From assembly GCF_001282685.1 (NCBI RefSeq), contig NZ_LN875035.1:2404001-2468000 (forward strand): DNA of 64,000 nucleotides. The letters run 5' to 3'. Position 1 is the first letter of the stretch. The number at the start of each line of letters is the position of its first letter. Of the stretch, positions 24,951 to 33,704 are shown in pieces. The notes under the pieces were generated by a model. That model ran no database searches, was not told the DNA's origin, and worked only from the letters and a program-made list of their open reading frames with translations. Origin of the DNA: Niameybacter massiliensis. Its GTDB lineage: Bacteria; Bacillota; Clostridia; Lachnospirales; Cellulosilyticaceae. Position numbers and translations under genes: made by a program.

Positions 24951-26423
24951 TTATCTTATTCGATTGAGTTCAAACCAAAATGTACTGCCTTCTCCAACAT
25001 GACTTATGACACCATACCTTGCATCATGGGCTTCTAAGATATTTTTAACAATAGATAAGCCTAGTCCTGTACCAATAGCCGCACGTTTGTGTGTTTTATC
25101 TACCTTGTAATAGCGTTCCCATATATAAGGCAATTGACTTTCTTCTATTCCTTCTCCTGTATCAATAACTTCTATTCTCACCCTCTCCTCACTAATTATT
25201 TGTCTAACTTGAATCTTTTTATCTTTTCCTGTATAAGTAATGGCATTGTTAATCAGATTATAAATAACCTGGGTCAGTTTGATTTCATCCCCTTCTATAT
25301 CAATAGCTCCATCATAATCAAACTGAATATCGTATCCTTCTTGTTCTGTTAACTTTTCATATCTTTTCATAATATGTTTGATGCTTTCTGTTAAATTAAA
25401 TGGTTCCATTGTCAATTGCATGGTTCCAGCTTGTAACTTAGAAAGATCCAAAATATCATTGACTAAAATGTTTAGTCTAGTTGCTTCATCAATAATAATT
25501 TGTACATTCTCAGGTGTATTTTCTCCTGGTAAGTCACGCATCATTTCACCATAACCTATAATCATTGTAAGAGGTGTCTTCAAGTCATGAGATACATTGG
25601 CAATGAGTTCTCTTCTTAATCCTTCTACTTTTGATAACTCCGTCGCTGCATAGTTGAGCGTATTGCTAAGCTCTTGTATCTCTAAATAGCCGTTACCTTC
25701 AAAACGGGTTTCATATTTCCCTGCTGCTAAATCATGAGCTGATTCATTAATCTGTATAATAGGTTTAGAAATTTTCTTTGAAATCCATAGTGCTAACCCA
25801 ACAGCTATAAAGAGTAAGATTATCGTAATATAAATAAGTTGAATGCGTAATGTATCTACTGTTGCATCGATAGGTGTAATATTGGTATTAAGCAAGGCGA
25901 CAACTTGGCTTCCATCCTTTCTTGTAATCAATTGTGAATATAAAATGCTCTCAAACATTTGCTGCTTTTTAGGAGGAGGAAAATTTTGTATAGTTCCTTT
26001 CTTTTCATCTATAAATACCCCATGATTTTTCATAAAGTCTTCTTTTGTAAAATATTTAAGATTACTTCCCCCATCATTTTCGAGCGCTTGGTAATACTCA
26101 TATAACTCCGCTCTTGACATATGAGTCAGTATAGAATCTGGGCTTCCATCTGCTCCGTAGAGTACATTACCACTTTTATCAACAATTTTGATGACTATAT
26201 CATTTTGCCTTGCTAATTGCCTAATTAAGGTTTCTAAATCTTCATGTTCAATATTTTTTGAGATAGTGTCTGCTGATTTCTTAATGCTTTGTATTTTTAT
26301 CATTTTATAAAAGCGTTCTAGAGAAACCACTTGGAACATCCATAAGATGCCAATCATAACAGCTACAAATCCTACTAAATAGCCATAAAGTTTCCATTTA
26401 ATACTGTGTTGTTTATGCTTCAA
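24951..26423 (-). CDS. Sensor histidine kinase next to the cotH operon
   Basis: 490 aa. Translation probably starts at a TTG that overlaps the end of the response regulator gene by 11 bases; no closer ATG exists. Two membrane helices (about 12-30 and 193-213) flank a sensor of about 160 residues. HAMP (about 213-265) and HisKA (NVSHDLKTPLTMIIGYGEM) follow, then HATPase with NLINNAITYT, DTGEGI and GTGLGLSIVKNI. It is a classic OmpR-partner kinase. Its place upstream of VTC-DUF4956-cotH suggests control of that operon, but a terminator lies between them. Confidence 0.93.
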   Translation of the reverse strand: MKHKQHSIKWKLYGYLVGFVAVMIGILWMFQVVSLERFYKMIKIQSIKKSADTISKNIEHEDLETLIRQLARQNDIVIKIVDKSGNVLYGADGSPDSILTHMSRAELYEYYQALENDGGSNLKYFTKEDFMKNHGVFIDEKKGTIQNFPPPKKQQMFESILYSQLITRKDGSQVVALLNTNITPIDATVDTLRIQLIYITIILLFIAVGLALWISKKISKPIIQINESAHDLAAGKYETRFEGNGYLEIQELSNTLNYAATELSKVEGLRRELIANVSHDLKTPLTMIIGYGEMMRDLPGENTPENVQIIIDEATRLNILVNDILDLSKLQAGTMQLTMEPFNLTESIKHIMKRYEKLTEQEGYDIQFDYDGAIDIEGDEIKLTQVIYNLINNAITYTGKDKKIQVRQIISEERVRIEVIDTGEGIEESQLPYIWERYYKVDKTHKRAAIGTGLGLSIVKNILEAHDARYGVISHVGEGSTFWFELNRIR

Positions 26424-27087
26424 AACGATATCCCACTCCTCTAAGGGTTACTATATAATGACTATATGTACCCAAGCTTTTGCGTAAAAGTTTAATATGT
26501 GTATCTAATGTTCTATCATCCCCATAGAAGTCATACCCCCATACTTGATTGATGAGTTGCTCTCTTTTTAAGGCAATTCCTCTATTTCTTACTAAGTAAA
26601 AAAATAACTCATACTCTTTAGGAGACATTTCTATTTTCTCTCCATCTATATAGACTAGACGCCCAGTAAAGTCTACGGTTAGACCTTCAAACTTAATGAT
26701 TTCTTTTTGTGTATCTACTTGTGTAGCCTGACTACGTTTAATAATGGCTTGCACACGCATCATTAATTCTTTTGGGGAAAAAGGTTTCACTACATAGTCA
26801 TCTATCCCTATTTCGAAACCATGAATTTTATCATATTCTTCGCCACGTGCAGAAAGCATCAGAACTGGTGTATTTGAAAACTTACGAATCGCCTTACATG
26901 CAGAAAAACCATCTAATTCAGGCATCATAATATCCATAACAATAAGATCAAAGGTTTCTTGCTTACATTTTTCAACAGCTTCCATCCCATCACTTGCTTC
27001 TATAACATCATAACCTTCAAAAATAGCATATTTTTTTATAATCTCACGAATTTTCATCTCATCATCTACTACTAATAACTTATACAT
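26413..27087 (-). CDS. OmpR/PhoB-family response regulator next to the cotH operon
   Basis: 224 aa from MYKLLVVDDE; AGAGGAAAG lies before this ATG, while the longer frame would start at TTG. The receiver has LIVMDIMMPELDG with the phospho-acceptor Asp, MLSARGEEYDK and DDYVVKPFSPKELM. The winged helix has MSPKEYELFFYLVRNRGIAL and DDRTLDTHIKLLRKSLG. It is coupled to the kinase downstream. Target genes are not shown by the sequence. Confidence 0.94.
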   Translation of the reverse strand: MYKLLVVDDEMKIREIIKKYAIFEGYDVIEASDGMEAVEKCKQETFDLIVMDIMMPELDGFSACKAIRKFSNTPVLMLSARGEEYDKIHGFEIGIDDYVVKPFSPKELMMRVQAIIKRSQATQVDTQKEIIKFEGLTVDFTGRLVYIDGEKIEMSPKEYELFFYLVRNRGIALKREQLINQVWGYDFYGDDRTLDTHIKLLRKSLGTYSHYIVTLRGVGYRFEA

Positions 27088-27266
27088 CACACTTTCCTCT
27101 TTCTTCAAATCTCTTTTCTTTATTATACAATAAGAAAAAAAGTTTATGTGATGATTGTGTGAAGCTTTGTCGAACGCTTCTAGAAGTTTTCTTATTTCTC
27201 AAATCCACTTATCAAGCTAAGCATTCTATAAAAGCATCTATACAACACATCATTCTCTATCTTCTT

Positions 27267-27318
27267 AATATATAGCAAAGGGACGCTACCAGAAGGTAAC
27301 GTCCCTTTGCTATATATT
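27267..27318 (-). terminator. Long 24-bp hairpin at the 3' end of the 68-aa gene
   Basis: Positions 27267-27290 and 27295-27318 form a 24-bp stem with a four-base loop. The only imperfection is a G-U pair when read on the minus strand. The stop codon of the small gene lies at the stem base. No T tract follows, so this may be an RNA-stabilising or processing hairpin rather than a simple terminator. Confidence 0.6.
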
Positions 27319-27523
27319 ATTGAAAACGGTCTTTAAATTCTTGTTTCACTTCTTCTTTAAGTTCATGATAAGCTTCTTGAACATTATCCATTTTATTTTG
27401 AATACGTTCTTTGTTAAGCTCATGTTTTACTTCATAGCTTAAGTTTTCAGCTGTAAGTTTAGTTGCATCTACAGCATCTTTTAAGCCTTTTTTTGCGGTT
27501 TTTTTCATATCATCAAATGTCAT
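27317..27523 (-). CDS. Small charged helical protein (68 aa)
   Basis: 68 aa from MTFDDMKKTAKKG; AAGGAT six bases upstream favours this ATG over one three codons earlier that overlaps the ribosome binding site. It is rich in Lys, Glu and Ala with heptad-like spacing (NKERIQNKMDNVQEAYHELK), and predicted to be one long amphipathic helix. There is no membrane segment or Cys. It resembles small stress or YtxH-like soluble helices, but I do not assign it. Confidence 0.65.
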   Translation of the reverse strand: MTFDDMKKTAKKGLKDAVDATKLTAENLSYEVKHELNKERIQNKMDNVQEAYHELKEEVKQEFKDRFQ

Positions 27524-27571
27524 AGCAATCATCCTTTGAGTAGAGTTTTAGATGACACTATTATACACATT

Positions 27572-27883
27572 CTATCGCTTTTTTATACTCATTTGAATAT
27601 AACCTTCTTCTTTTTGCAAAGATAATTGATGGTCTTTTAATTCTAACTCGAAATTTGCAAAGCTCGAACGCAAATCTACGTCTCTCATAATATGCACCGT
27701 TACTTTACTACTATAAGGTGATGTACGTATCAAAACAGCACGTGACATGGGAAACTGAATTCTAGAAGTGAGTGCATGATCCATTTCAAGATTTAATGGA
27801 TAAGAAAAGGTTTCTATAAAATAATCTGTATCCTCACCTCTTTTAATCGGTCTTGCTTCTAGATTCGTCTCAAATACTTTCAT
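27572..27883 (-). CDS. Uncharacterised 103-aa protein coupled to the transglycosylase
   Basis: 103 aa. It looks beta-rich, without signal or membrane helix (for example SRAVLIRTSPYSSKVTVHIMRDVDL and a final EEGYIQMSIKKR). Its start lies 15 bases after the stop of the monofunctional transglycosylase gene, with AAGGAGAA as ribosome binding site, so the two share a transcript. The family was not recognised and no catalytic motif was seen. Confidence 0.6.
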   Translation of the reverse strand: MKVFETNLEARPIKRGEDTDYFIETFSYPLNLEMDHALTSRIQFPMSRAVLIRTSPYSSKVTVHIMRDVDLRSSFANFELELKDHQLSLQKEEGYIQMSIKKR

Positions 27884-27898
27884 CTATTTTATTCTCCT

Positions 27899-28558
27899 TT
27901 ATAATCCATAATCACTTAAACACGCAATTACTTGACTTTGTCTCTTTTTAGCTTCTGTATAATTGGTACTTAAAGCATAACGGCTAGGTGCTTGTGGAAG
28001 CCCTGCAAGTAAAGTAGCTTCATCAAAACTTAACTCTTTTGGCATTTTCTGAAAATACCCTTCACAAGCTTCTTTGATACCTGTATAACCATCCCCATAG
28101 TAAATAATATTGACATACATTTCAAGTATTTCTTTTTTACTATAGTCTCTTTCTAAATTAAAAGCCATAAAAAGTTCTTCTATTTTACGCATCACTGTCT
28201 TATCACTTGAAAAATACATATTCTTTGCAAGTTGTTGCGTAATCGTACTGCCACCTTGTACAAATTTACCTTCTACTAAATTGGTCAGTACTGCACGCGT
28301 CAGTGAAATGACATCCATTGCACCATGGTTATAAAAACGTCTATCTTCAGTTGCCACTATGGCATTCAAAAATTGCTCATCTATCTGGTCAAGTGTTACA
28401 TAGTCTGGGTCTTGTTGGATCGTTTTAACTTTTTCTTGTAAGGGTATTTCTTCTATTTTATCTGTATAGCCTACATAGCCTGCACTCATTAATAAAAAGA
28501 TAAGACTAAGTCCTAAAATCATGCTCATTTTAAATAAACGTCCTATTATTTTTCTCAC
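27899..28558 (-). CDS. mgt: Monofunctional peptidoglycan glycosyltransferase (GT51)
   Basis: 219 aa if translation begins at GTG 28558; an ATG at 28573 is in frame, but the GGAGGGG ribosome binding site lies inside its first codons and is well placed for the GTG. One N-terminal membrane helix (about 10-32) precedes the GT51 domain. Motif 1 is VATEDRRFYNHGAMD (catalytic Glu), then QGGSTITQQLAKNMY, ERDYSKKEILEMYVNIIYYG and LLAGLPQAPSRY. It polymerises lipid II into glycan strands outside the membrane. There is no transpeptidase domain, so it is monofunctional. Confidence 0.92.
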   Translation of the reverse strand: MRKIIGRLFKMSMILGLSLIFLLMSAGYVGYTDKIEEIPLQEKVKTIQQDPDYVTLDQIDEQFLNAIVATEDRRFYNHGAMDVISLTRAVLTNLVEGKFVQGGSTITQQLAKNMYFSSDKTVMRKIEELFMAFNLERDYSKKEILEMYVNIIYYGDGYTGIKEACEGYFQKMPKELSFDEATLLAGLPQAPSRYALSTNYTEAKKRQSQVIACLSDYGL

Positions 28559-28658
28559 GTAACCCCTCCTCATTTTTAGGATAAATTTATTATATCAATT
28601 AATTCTTAAAAATCAGCCTTATTTATCTAACAAAAACCTTACATTTTCTTAAGATTAG

Positions 28659-28687
28659 TTTACTGAAATTAATAAATACTTTATAAT
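28659..28687 (+). promoter_or_regulatory. Sigma-A promoter of hflK-hflC
   Basis: TTTACT (28659-28664) and TATAAT (28682-28687) lie 17 bases apart, about 45 bases before the hflK ATG. A second TATAAT at 28695-28700 has no good -35. Confidence 0.65.
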
Positions 28688-28733
28688 CTTACCCTATAAT
28701 TTATATTATTAAACAATTAAAGGAGATGATTCT

Positions 28734-29747
28734 ATGCAAGAGGAAGATAATATCATCATTGATATTCCAAATCCTAAACCGCCTAAAGATTTTATGAAGC
28801 CTATTACTCACATTGCAATGATTTTAGCCACTGTATTTATAGGTGCTATTCTTATTCTTGGTTCTGTTTATCGACTTTCAACAGGTACAGTAGCCGTTAT
28901 TACACGCTTTGGTGCCATTACTGGTGTAAATGAACAAGCCGGTATTCACTTTAAGGTACCTTTCATTGATAAAGTCCAAAAAGTCGATGTACAGAGCATA
29001 CATAAAATGGAATATGGCTATCGTACAGCTCAACCTGGCACGCCCCTGCAAGATCCTACTTATGCAGATGAAAACGCTGAGGAACAAGTTATTATAGAAG
29101 CTAAAAGCAACAATGCTTCTATTATTTTACTTAATCTGATTGTACGTTACCAAGTAAATGATCCCATCAACTATCTCTACGAAGTAGATGATATTGAAGG
29201 AACCATGCGTCTTGCTTTAGAGGATGTCATTCGTAATACCCTTCCAAGCTTCTCTATTAATGAAGCACTTCAAAACAAAGAATTGATTGATGAAGCCATT
29301 CTACCTAAATTCCAAAGAAAATTGGATAAATACAACACTGGGATCAAGATTGTCCAAGTAACCACTCAAAACGTTTCTCTTCTTCCCGCTGTAGAAGAAA
29401 CACGTCAAAAAGTCGAAGAATCTAATCAGTACAAACAAGGTCGTGAAGAAGAGGCGCAAAAATATGCAAACACAGTCCTTCCGACAGCCAAAGCCGAAGC
29501 TACTAAATTATATGAAGATGCTAAAGGGTATAGTGCTGAAGTGATTGCTAATGCCAATGCAGATGTAGCAGAATTTGAAGCCCTTTATAGCCAATATGTA
29601 AAAAATCCAGAGATTGTTAAAGAAAAATACTATCTGGATGCCATGCAAGAAATTCTAAAAAATAATAAACTTGTTATTGACCAAACACAAGATAATAATC
29701 TACTCAAATTCTACAATATCCCAACAGAGGGAGGTGAGGGACAATGA
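28734..29747 (+). CDS. hflK: FtsH protease activity modulator HflK
   Basis: 337 aa SPFH protein. A cytoplasmic N-tail is followed by one membrane helix (about 25-45), then the SPFH core starting TGTVAVITRFGAITGVNEQAGIHFKVPFIDKV, and a long Glu/Ala-rich helix (about 215-300). The HflK hallmarks QVNDPINYLYEVDD and NVSLLPAVEETRQKV are present. With HflC it forms a large membrane cage around FtsH. Stop and the next start overlap by four bases. The ribosome binding site AAAGGAGA is strong. Confidence 0.92.
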   Translation: MQEEDNIIIDIPNPKPPKDFMKPITHIAMILATVFIGAILILGSVYRLSTGTVAVITRFGAITGVNEQAGIHFKVPFIDKVQKVDVQSIHKMEYGYRTAQPGTPLQDPTYADENAEEQVIIEAKSNNASIILLNLIVRYQVNDPINYLYEVDDIEGTMRLALEDVIRNTLPSFSINEALQNKELIDEAILPKFQRKLDKYNTGIKIVQVTTQNVSLLPAVEETRQKVEESNQYKQGREEEAQKYANTVLPTAKAEATKLYEDAKGYSAEVIANANADVAEFEALYSQYVKNPEIVKEKYYLDAMQEILKNNKLVIDQTQDNNLLKFYNIPTEGGEGQ

Positions 29748-30679
29748 AAACTAAACTCAAAGTAACACTTGGTATAATTGGCGCTGTTTTACTCATTGGA
29801 CTCGCTAATAGCATCTATATCATAGAACCTGATGAAGTTGCAACTATTGAATGCTTTGGTGCCCTTAAAGCAACTGTTATTCGTACAGAAAAGCAAGATG
29901 TTGTTTCAAAAGGACTTAATACCTATGAATCCTTAAAAGATGTAAAAATGATTACCGAACGTGGCCTACTTTTCAAATTACCTTTTATTGATGAAGTAGA
30001 AAAATATATTGCCAAATACCTCACTTATACTTCTACGCCTGAAACCATCAATACAAGCGATAGTAGAAAATTAGACATTCAAATGTATGCTCAATACCGT
30101 ATTGAAAACCCTGCTGTATACAAAATGAAAGTTGGCTCTTTGAATAAGCTTAATCAGCTTATGGACGATAATGTCTATCCTGTTGTTATTCAATCTGCTA
30201 ATAAACTCACTTTTGACCAATTCTTTGATGACGAGATTATGTCTAAGATGATGGAAGAACGCCGTCAGGAATTAAATAAAACACTCGTTGTTCAATATGG
30301 TATAGAAGTTGCTGATATCGGAATCTACCGCAAAAACTTCCCTCAATCCAATATTGCAAGTATAGAAGACAAAATGAGTAAAGAAATTCAAAAAGAAAGC
30401 GAACGCCTACGTGCTGAAGGGGATGCCTACTATACTAAATCCACTTCTGAAACCAATCGTATTGAAAAAGAAATCATTGCAAAAGCTGTAGAAGAAAGTG
30501 CGGTTATCCGTGCTGAAGCTGAAAAGCAAGCCCTTGAAATCTACCAAGCTTCTTTAACAAAAGATCTAGACTTCTATCGCTTTATCCAACGTATGAATGC
30601 ATATAAAGATTTAAAAAATCAAACAATCTTCATTGGTCAAGAGAATGAATTCTTAGATTATATCAACGGCTATCGCTAA
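29744..30679 (+). CDS. hflC: FtsH protease activity modulator HflC
   Basis: 311 aa SPFH protein. An N-terminal membrane helix (about 5-24) precedes YIIEPDEVATIECFGALK and RGLLFKLPFIDEVEKY. The central region has QYGIEVADIGIYRKNFPQSN, and the coiled-coil tail includes RLRAEGDAYYTKSTSETNRIEKE, close to the HflC signature RxxAQGxxxA. The gene overlaps hflK by four bases and ends at a long terminator. The two genes are far from ftsH (14.2 kb), so the complex is not encoded in one operon here. Confidence 0.92.
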   Translation: MKTKLKVTLGIIGAVLLIGLANSIYIIEPDEVATIECFGALKATVIRTEKQDVVSKGLNTYESLKDVKMITERGLLFKLPFIDEVEKYIAKYLTYTSTPETINTSDSRKLDIQMYAQYRIENPAVYKMKVGSLNKLNQLMDDNVYPVVIQSANKLTFDQFFDDEIMSKMMEERRQELNKTLVVQYGIEVADIGIYRKNFPQSNIASIEDKMSKEIQKESERLRAEGDAYYTKSTSETNRIEKEIIAKAVEESAVIRAEAEKQALEIYQASLTKDLDFYRFIQRMNAYKDLKNQTIFIGQENEFLDYINGYR

Positions 30680-30690
30680 ATGTTAAATAT

Positions 30691-30739
30691 AAAAAGAATG
30701 CTCCAATGAGTCTCATGTACTCATTGGAGCATTCTTTTT
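30691..30739 (+). terminator. Terminator of hflKC
   Basis: A perfect 20-bp stem (30691-30710 with 30720-30739) has a nine-base loop and ends in a T tract. Confidence 0.93.
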
Positions 30740-30818
30740 ATATAGTATATCTTCTTTAAAGTTATCTTAGTGAACAGCTTGCATATATTTAAATATATTG
30801 ATTTAAAGGAGTTTACAT

Positions 30819-31997
30819 ATGCTTTATAACAACATTCTATTACAAACATACTCTCCTGAGGGGCTAAATGCCTCTCTTATCTCTTTTTATTCTGAGTGGA
30901 AAGAACGTTACCTTCGTACAGTGTCTAATACTTATCCAACTCAACAATATCTCTTTTACACCTTGGATCAACCTAATCTTCTACCTGCTGTCACTTGTTC
31001 AGAAGCTATGGGATATGGCATGTTCATTTTCCCTATGATGAGTATCTTTGATCCTAATGCAAAACATCATTTTCATGCCCTATATCGTTATATTCAACAC
31101 TATCCTAGCTTCTACAATCCTCATCTTATGGCCTGGCAACAGATTATGACACCTGATGGCCATATTATCAATGCAACTTCAGATACTTCATCCGCCACTG
31201 ATGGAGATATGGATATCAGTTACGGACTCCTCTTAGCACATAGACTCTGGGAACAAGATAAGGACATAGATTACCTCCAGGAAGCACGTCTTCATATCCA
31301 GGCCTTGATGACAAGTTGTGTCAGTCCAAAGGATTCTATTCTCTACCTTGGTGATTGGGTCTCTGGTCTCCAAGAAAATGACTTTAAATATGTTACAAGA
31401 AGTTCTGACTTTATGGGTTACCTTATTAAAATTTTTGCTCAAGTAGACCGCAAAAATAAACGTCGCTGGCTACAGGTCCTTTCTTGTATAAACCATATTA
31501 TCGACAGTCAACTTACAAGACAAAGTAAAACAAATGGTCTTATGCCTGACTTCTTTAAAAAGGAAGGAAAAAGTTATATGGCTCCTACATCACAAGTCCT
31601 CGAATCTCTTCATGACGGTGATTACTTCTATAATAGTTGTCGTACGCCTTGGCGGTATGCTATGAACTCTATCCTCTTCCACTCGCCTACCTCTTACGAA
31701 GTTCATCTACTTAATCAATGGATAAAAAAGAAAACCAAAGGCATGCCTTCACAAATTGTATCAGGTTATTACATTGCAAATGGTATACCAGGTGAGGGCT
31801 TTGGTGAACCAAATAACCTTGCCTTTATTGCACCTTTTTTAGTCAGTGCTATCGCTGAAAAAGGTAATGATGCGTGGATTTTGTCTCTCTGGAATACTCT
31901 TCTAGCTAAACCTATAGATGAATGTACTTTTTATGAAAATACCCTTAAACTTATTGCCATGATTATTGCAACAGGGAATTGGTTATCTCCTATATAA
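30819..31997 (+). CDS. Glycoside hydrolase family 8 protein, no signal peptide
   Basis: 392 aa. The GH8 signatures are AVTCSEAMGYGMFI, with the catalytic acid Glu at residue 62, and SATDGDMDISYGLLLAHRLW (about 125-144), whose Asp residues match the family's substrate-binding and base region. The (alpha/alpha)6 pattern of paired helices fits the length. There is no signal peptide, dockerin or carbohydrate-binding module, so the enzyme should be cytoplasmic. That fits an oligosaccharide-processing role (GH8 includes intracellular exo-oligoxylanases) or a glucan such as the bcs-type GH8. Monocistronic, with a strong ribosome binding site (AAAGGAG). Confidence 0.88.
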   Translation: MLYNNILLQTYSPEGLNASLISFYSEWKERYLRTVSNTYPTQQYLFYTLDQPNLLPAVTCSEAMGYGMFIFPMMSIFDPNAKHHFHALYRYIQHYPSFYNPHLMAWQQIMTPDGHIINATSDTSSATDGDMDISYGLLLAHRLWEQDKDIDYLQEARLHIQALMTSCVSPKDSILYLGDWVSGLQENDFKYVTRSSDFMGYLIKIFAQVDRKNKRRWLQVLSCINHIIDSQLTRQSKTNGLMPDFFKKEGKSYMAPTSQVLESLHDGDYFYNSCRTPWRYAMNSILFHSPTSYEVHLLNQWIKKKTKGMPSQIVSGYYIANGIPGEGFGEPNNLAFIAPFLVSAIAEKGNDAWILSLWNTLLAKPIDECTFYENTLKLIAMIIATGNWLSPI

Positions 31998-32004
31998 ATA
32001 CCTT

Positions 32005-32577
32005 TTATCCCTTATTCAAAAATTTAAATTTTCCTTTTAAAAAGGTGATGTAGTCTTGTCTATCTTGATGCTGCATAAAATCCTCCTGTATCACCTTTTC
32101 TATCCACTCTAACTTTTCTTTAGAATGGGCTTCATACCTTTTGATGATTATCTCACCCAATTGTTCTAGCCTTAGCATTTCTTCATAGACATCAGATATG
32201 TATTCAAAACTTGTAACAGCTACCGGCTGTTCACTTATAAAGGCAAAAGGAATGTCTTCTTGTTTACTATAATTTTGAACTGAATCTACGCAATAAATAA
32301 ATCCTTCTTCACCTTTATACGTTTCTTCAGTAGCCTGTGGGTAGTATTCTTCTATAACTAAAATACCTTCTTTATTAAATCCATAACTTGCCCATGTATA
32401 AAATTTCCCTTTATGCTCTATTTTCTGCTCTATATGGAACTTTTCAACTGCATTGCTCAAATAGACAAGTGTATTGGCTCTTCTACTAGTCAAGTACACC
32501 CATGGCTTGCCATGATTTGAAATACTTGGTTTGAGTACCTCAATGTCTGGAACCTTAGATCCATGGTAAAATCTCAT
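32005..32577 (-). CDS. Uncharacterised 190-aa protein with an HGS-type N-terminus
   Basis: 190 aa from MRFYHGSK; AGGAGAGAG before this ATG decides the start against one 15 codons earlier. The first third reads FYHGSKVPDIEVLKPSISNHG...WVYLTSRRANTLVYL, a pattern seen in small ADP-ribosyltransferase-like proteins (a beta strand ending H-G-S/T, then a Y-L-T-S strand). I infer only a possible ART-like fold. The last 70 residues are charged helices. There is no signal or membrane segment, and it converges on the GH8 gene. Function unknown. Confidence 0.6.
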   Translation of the reverse strand: MRFYHGSKVPDIEVLKPSISNHGKPWVYLTSRRANTLVYLSNAVEKFHIEQKIEHKGKFYTWASYGFNKEGILVIEEYYPQATEETYKGEEGFIYCVDSVQNYSKQEDIPFAFISEQPVAVTSFEYISDVYEEMLRLEQLGEIIIKRYEAHSKEKLEWIEKVIQEDFMQHQDRQDYITFLKGKFKFLNKG

Positions 32578-32647
32578 ATGCTCTCTCCTAACTTTCATGT
32601 ATCTTATCATACTAAGTACCACAAAATTACTTAATATACTGTTACTT

Positions 32648-33547
32648 TTAGTATTTTTTTATCAATCCTATTTGCTTCAATTGTTGCTCTATTTCATATT
32701 CATTAATTGTGCAACGTGTTTCACCTAACTCAATAGCTGACTTTGTCTTACCATGATAATCACTGCCACATGTTATCAACAAATGAGATGATTTCCCTTT
32801 ATCTAAGAAAAATCTAATAGTCTCTTCATCATGATAGTTACTAAATACTTCTACGCCTTGTATCCCCTTTGTAACTAGCTCATCAAACACTTCATAGTGT
32901 CCTTTTAAGTTTTGTCCAGGATGAGCAAGTACAGCAACACCACCATTCTTTTTAATAAGTCCCAAAGTTTCTTCTAATGTAGGATAAATAATTTCTTTAT
33001 AGCAAGGTTTGTCTTTAGCATAATAATCCCAGTAAAAATTCACATAAGGGTTATCGCTTCTTATACCTTCTCTACGATAAGGCTTTAATAACTCATTTTC
33101 TCTATATCTCACATCATTGAGTAAAACTTCTGCAAACATTTCTCCTGTATAAATACCGTTGCTACTTAACTTATCTAAGTCTTCTTGATGAATATTAAAC
33201 CCTAACTGATTGGTTAATTCAAGCTTCTTCCTAGAACTTTTTAATTCTTGCTGTATTACATTTTCTTCTATTTTAATAAAGTCCTCACCAGTCGTATCTA
33301 TACCATATCCTAAAATATGTAGATTGATTGCTTTGTAAGTACAATCTATCTCTATTCCTGTAATATATTGAATCCCATGAGTCTTTGCTACCTCTTTTGC
33401 CTCATGTACACCCCTTACGCTATTATGGTCTGCAATAGCCATAATACGTATGCCCTTATCCTTACATTTTCTCACTAATTCACTGGGTGAAAATTCACCA
33501 TCATCACTATAAAGGCTATGCATATGTAAATCAATAAATTTATTCAT
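32648..33547 (-). CDS. PHP-domain phosphoesterase (TrpH/YciV-like)
   Basis: 299 aa. Metal-binding PHP motifs: DLHMHSLYSDD (residues 6-16), IADHNSVRG (about 39-47), TGIEIDC, AVLAHPGQN and CGSDYHG near the end. The length and the insertion match bacterial YciV/RNase AM-type nucleases acting on 5' ends of RNA or on pAp, but TrpH-like phosphoesterases vary in substrate. The start has AAGGAG. The gene lies 70 bases upstream of the HGS-type gene on the same strand. Confidence 0.88.
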   Translation of the reverse strand: MNKFIDLHMHSLYSDDGEFSPSELVRKCKDKGIRIMAIADHNSVRGVHEAKEVAKTHGIQYITGIEIDCTYKAINLHILGYGIDTTGEDFIKIEENVIQQELKSSRKKLELTNQLGFNIHQEDLDKLSSNGIYTGEMFAEVLLNDVRYRENELLKPYRREGIRSDNPYVNFYWDYYAKDKPCYKEIIYPTLEETLGLIKKNGGVAVLAHPGQNLKGHYEVFDELVTKGIQGVEVFSNYHDEETIRFFLDKGKSSHLLITCGSDYHGKTKSAIELGETRCTINEYEIEQQLKQIGLIKKY

Positions 33548-33653
33548 CTTCCAATCTCCTTACTTTTCGTTTGCACATCATACTCTATCTTATCTACTTC
33601 ATGCTATAATAATAACCTAGGTTTATTCAAATAAATATAAATAAATAAACTAA

Positions 33654-33684
33654 AGGCAAGGAAACTTCTTAAGCTTCCTTGCCT
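33654..33684 (-). terminator. Terminator after the Cys-tailed protein gene
   Basis: AGGCAAGGAAACTT (33654-33667) pairs with AAGCTTCCTTGCCT (33671-33684) with one mismatch. The minus strand then has a T-rich run. Confidence 0.8.
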
Positions 33685-33704
33685 CTTTATTGCTTATATA
33701 TTTT

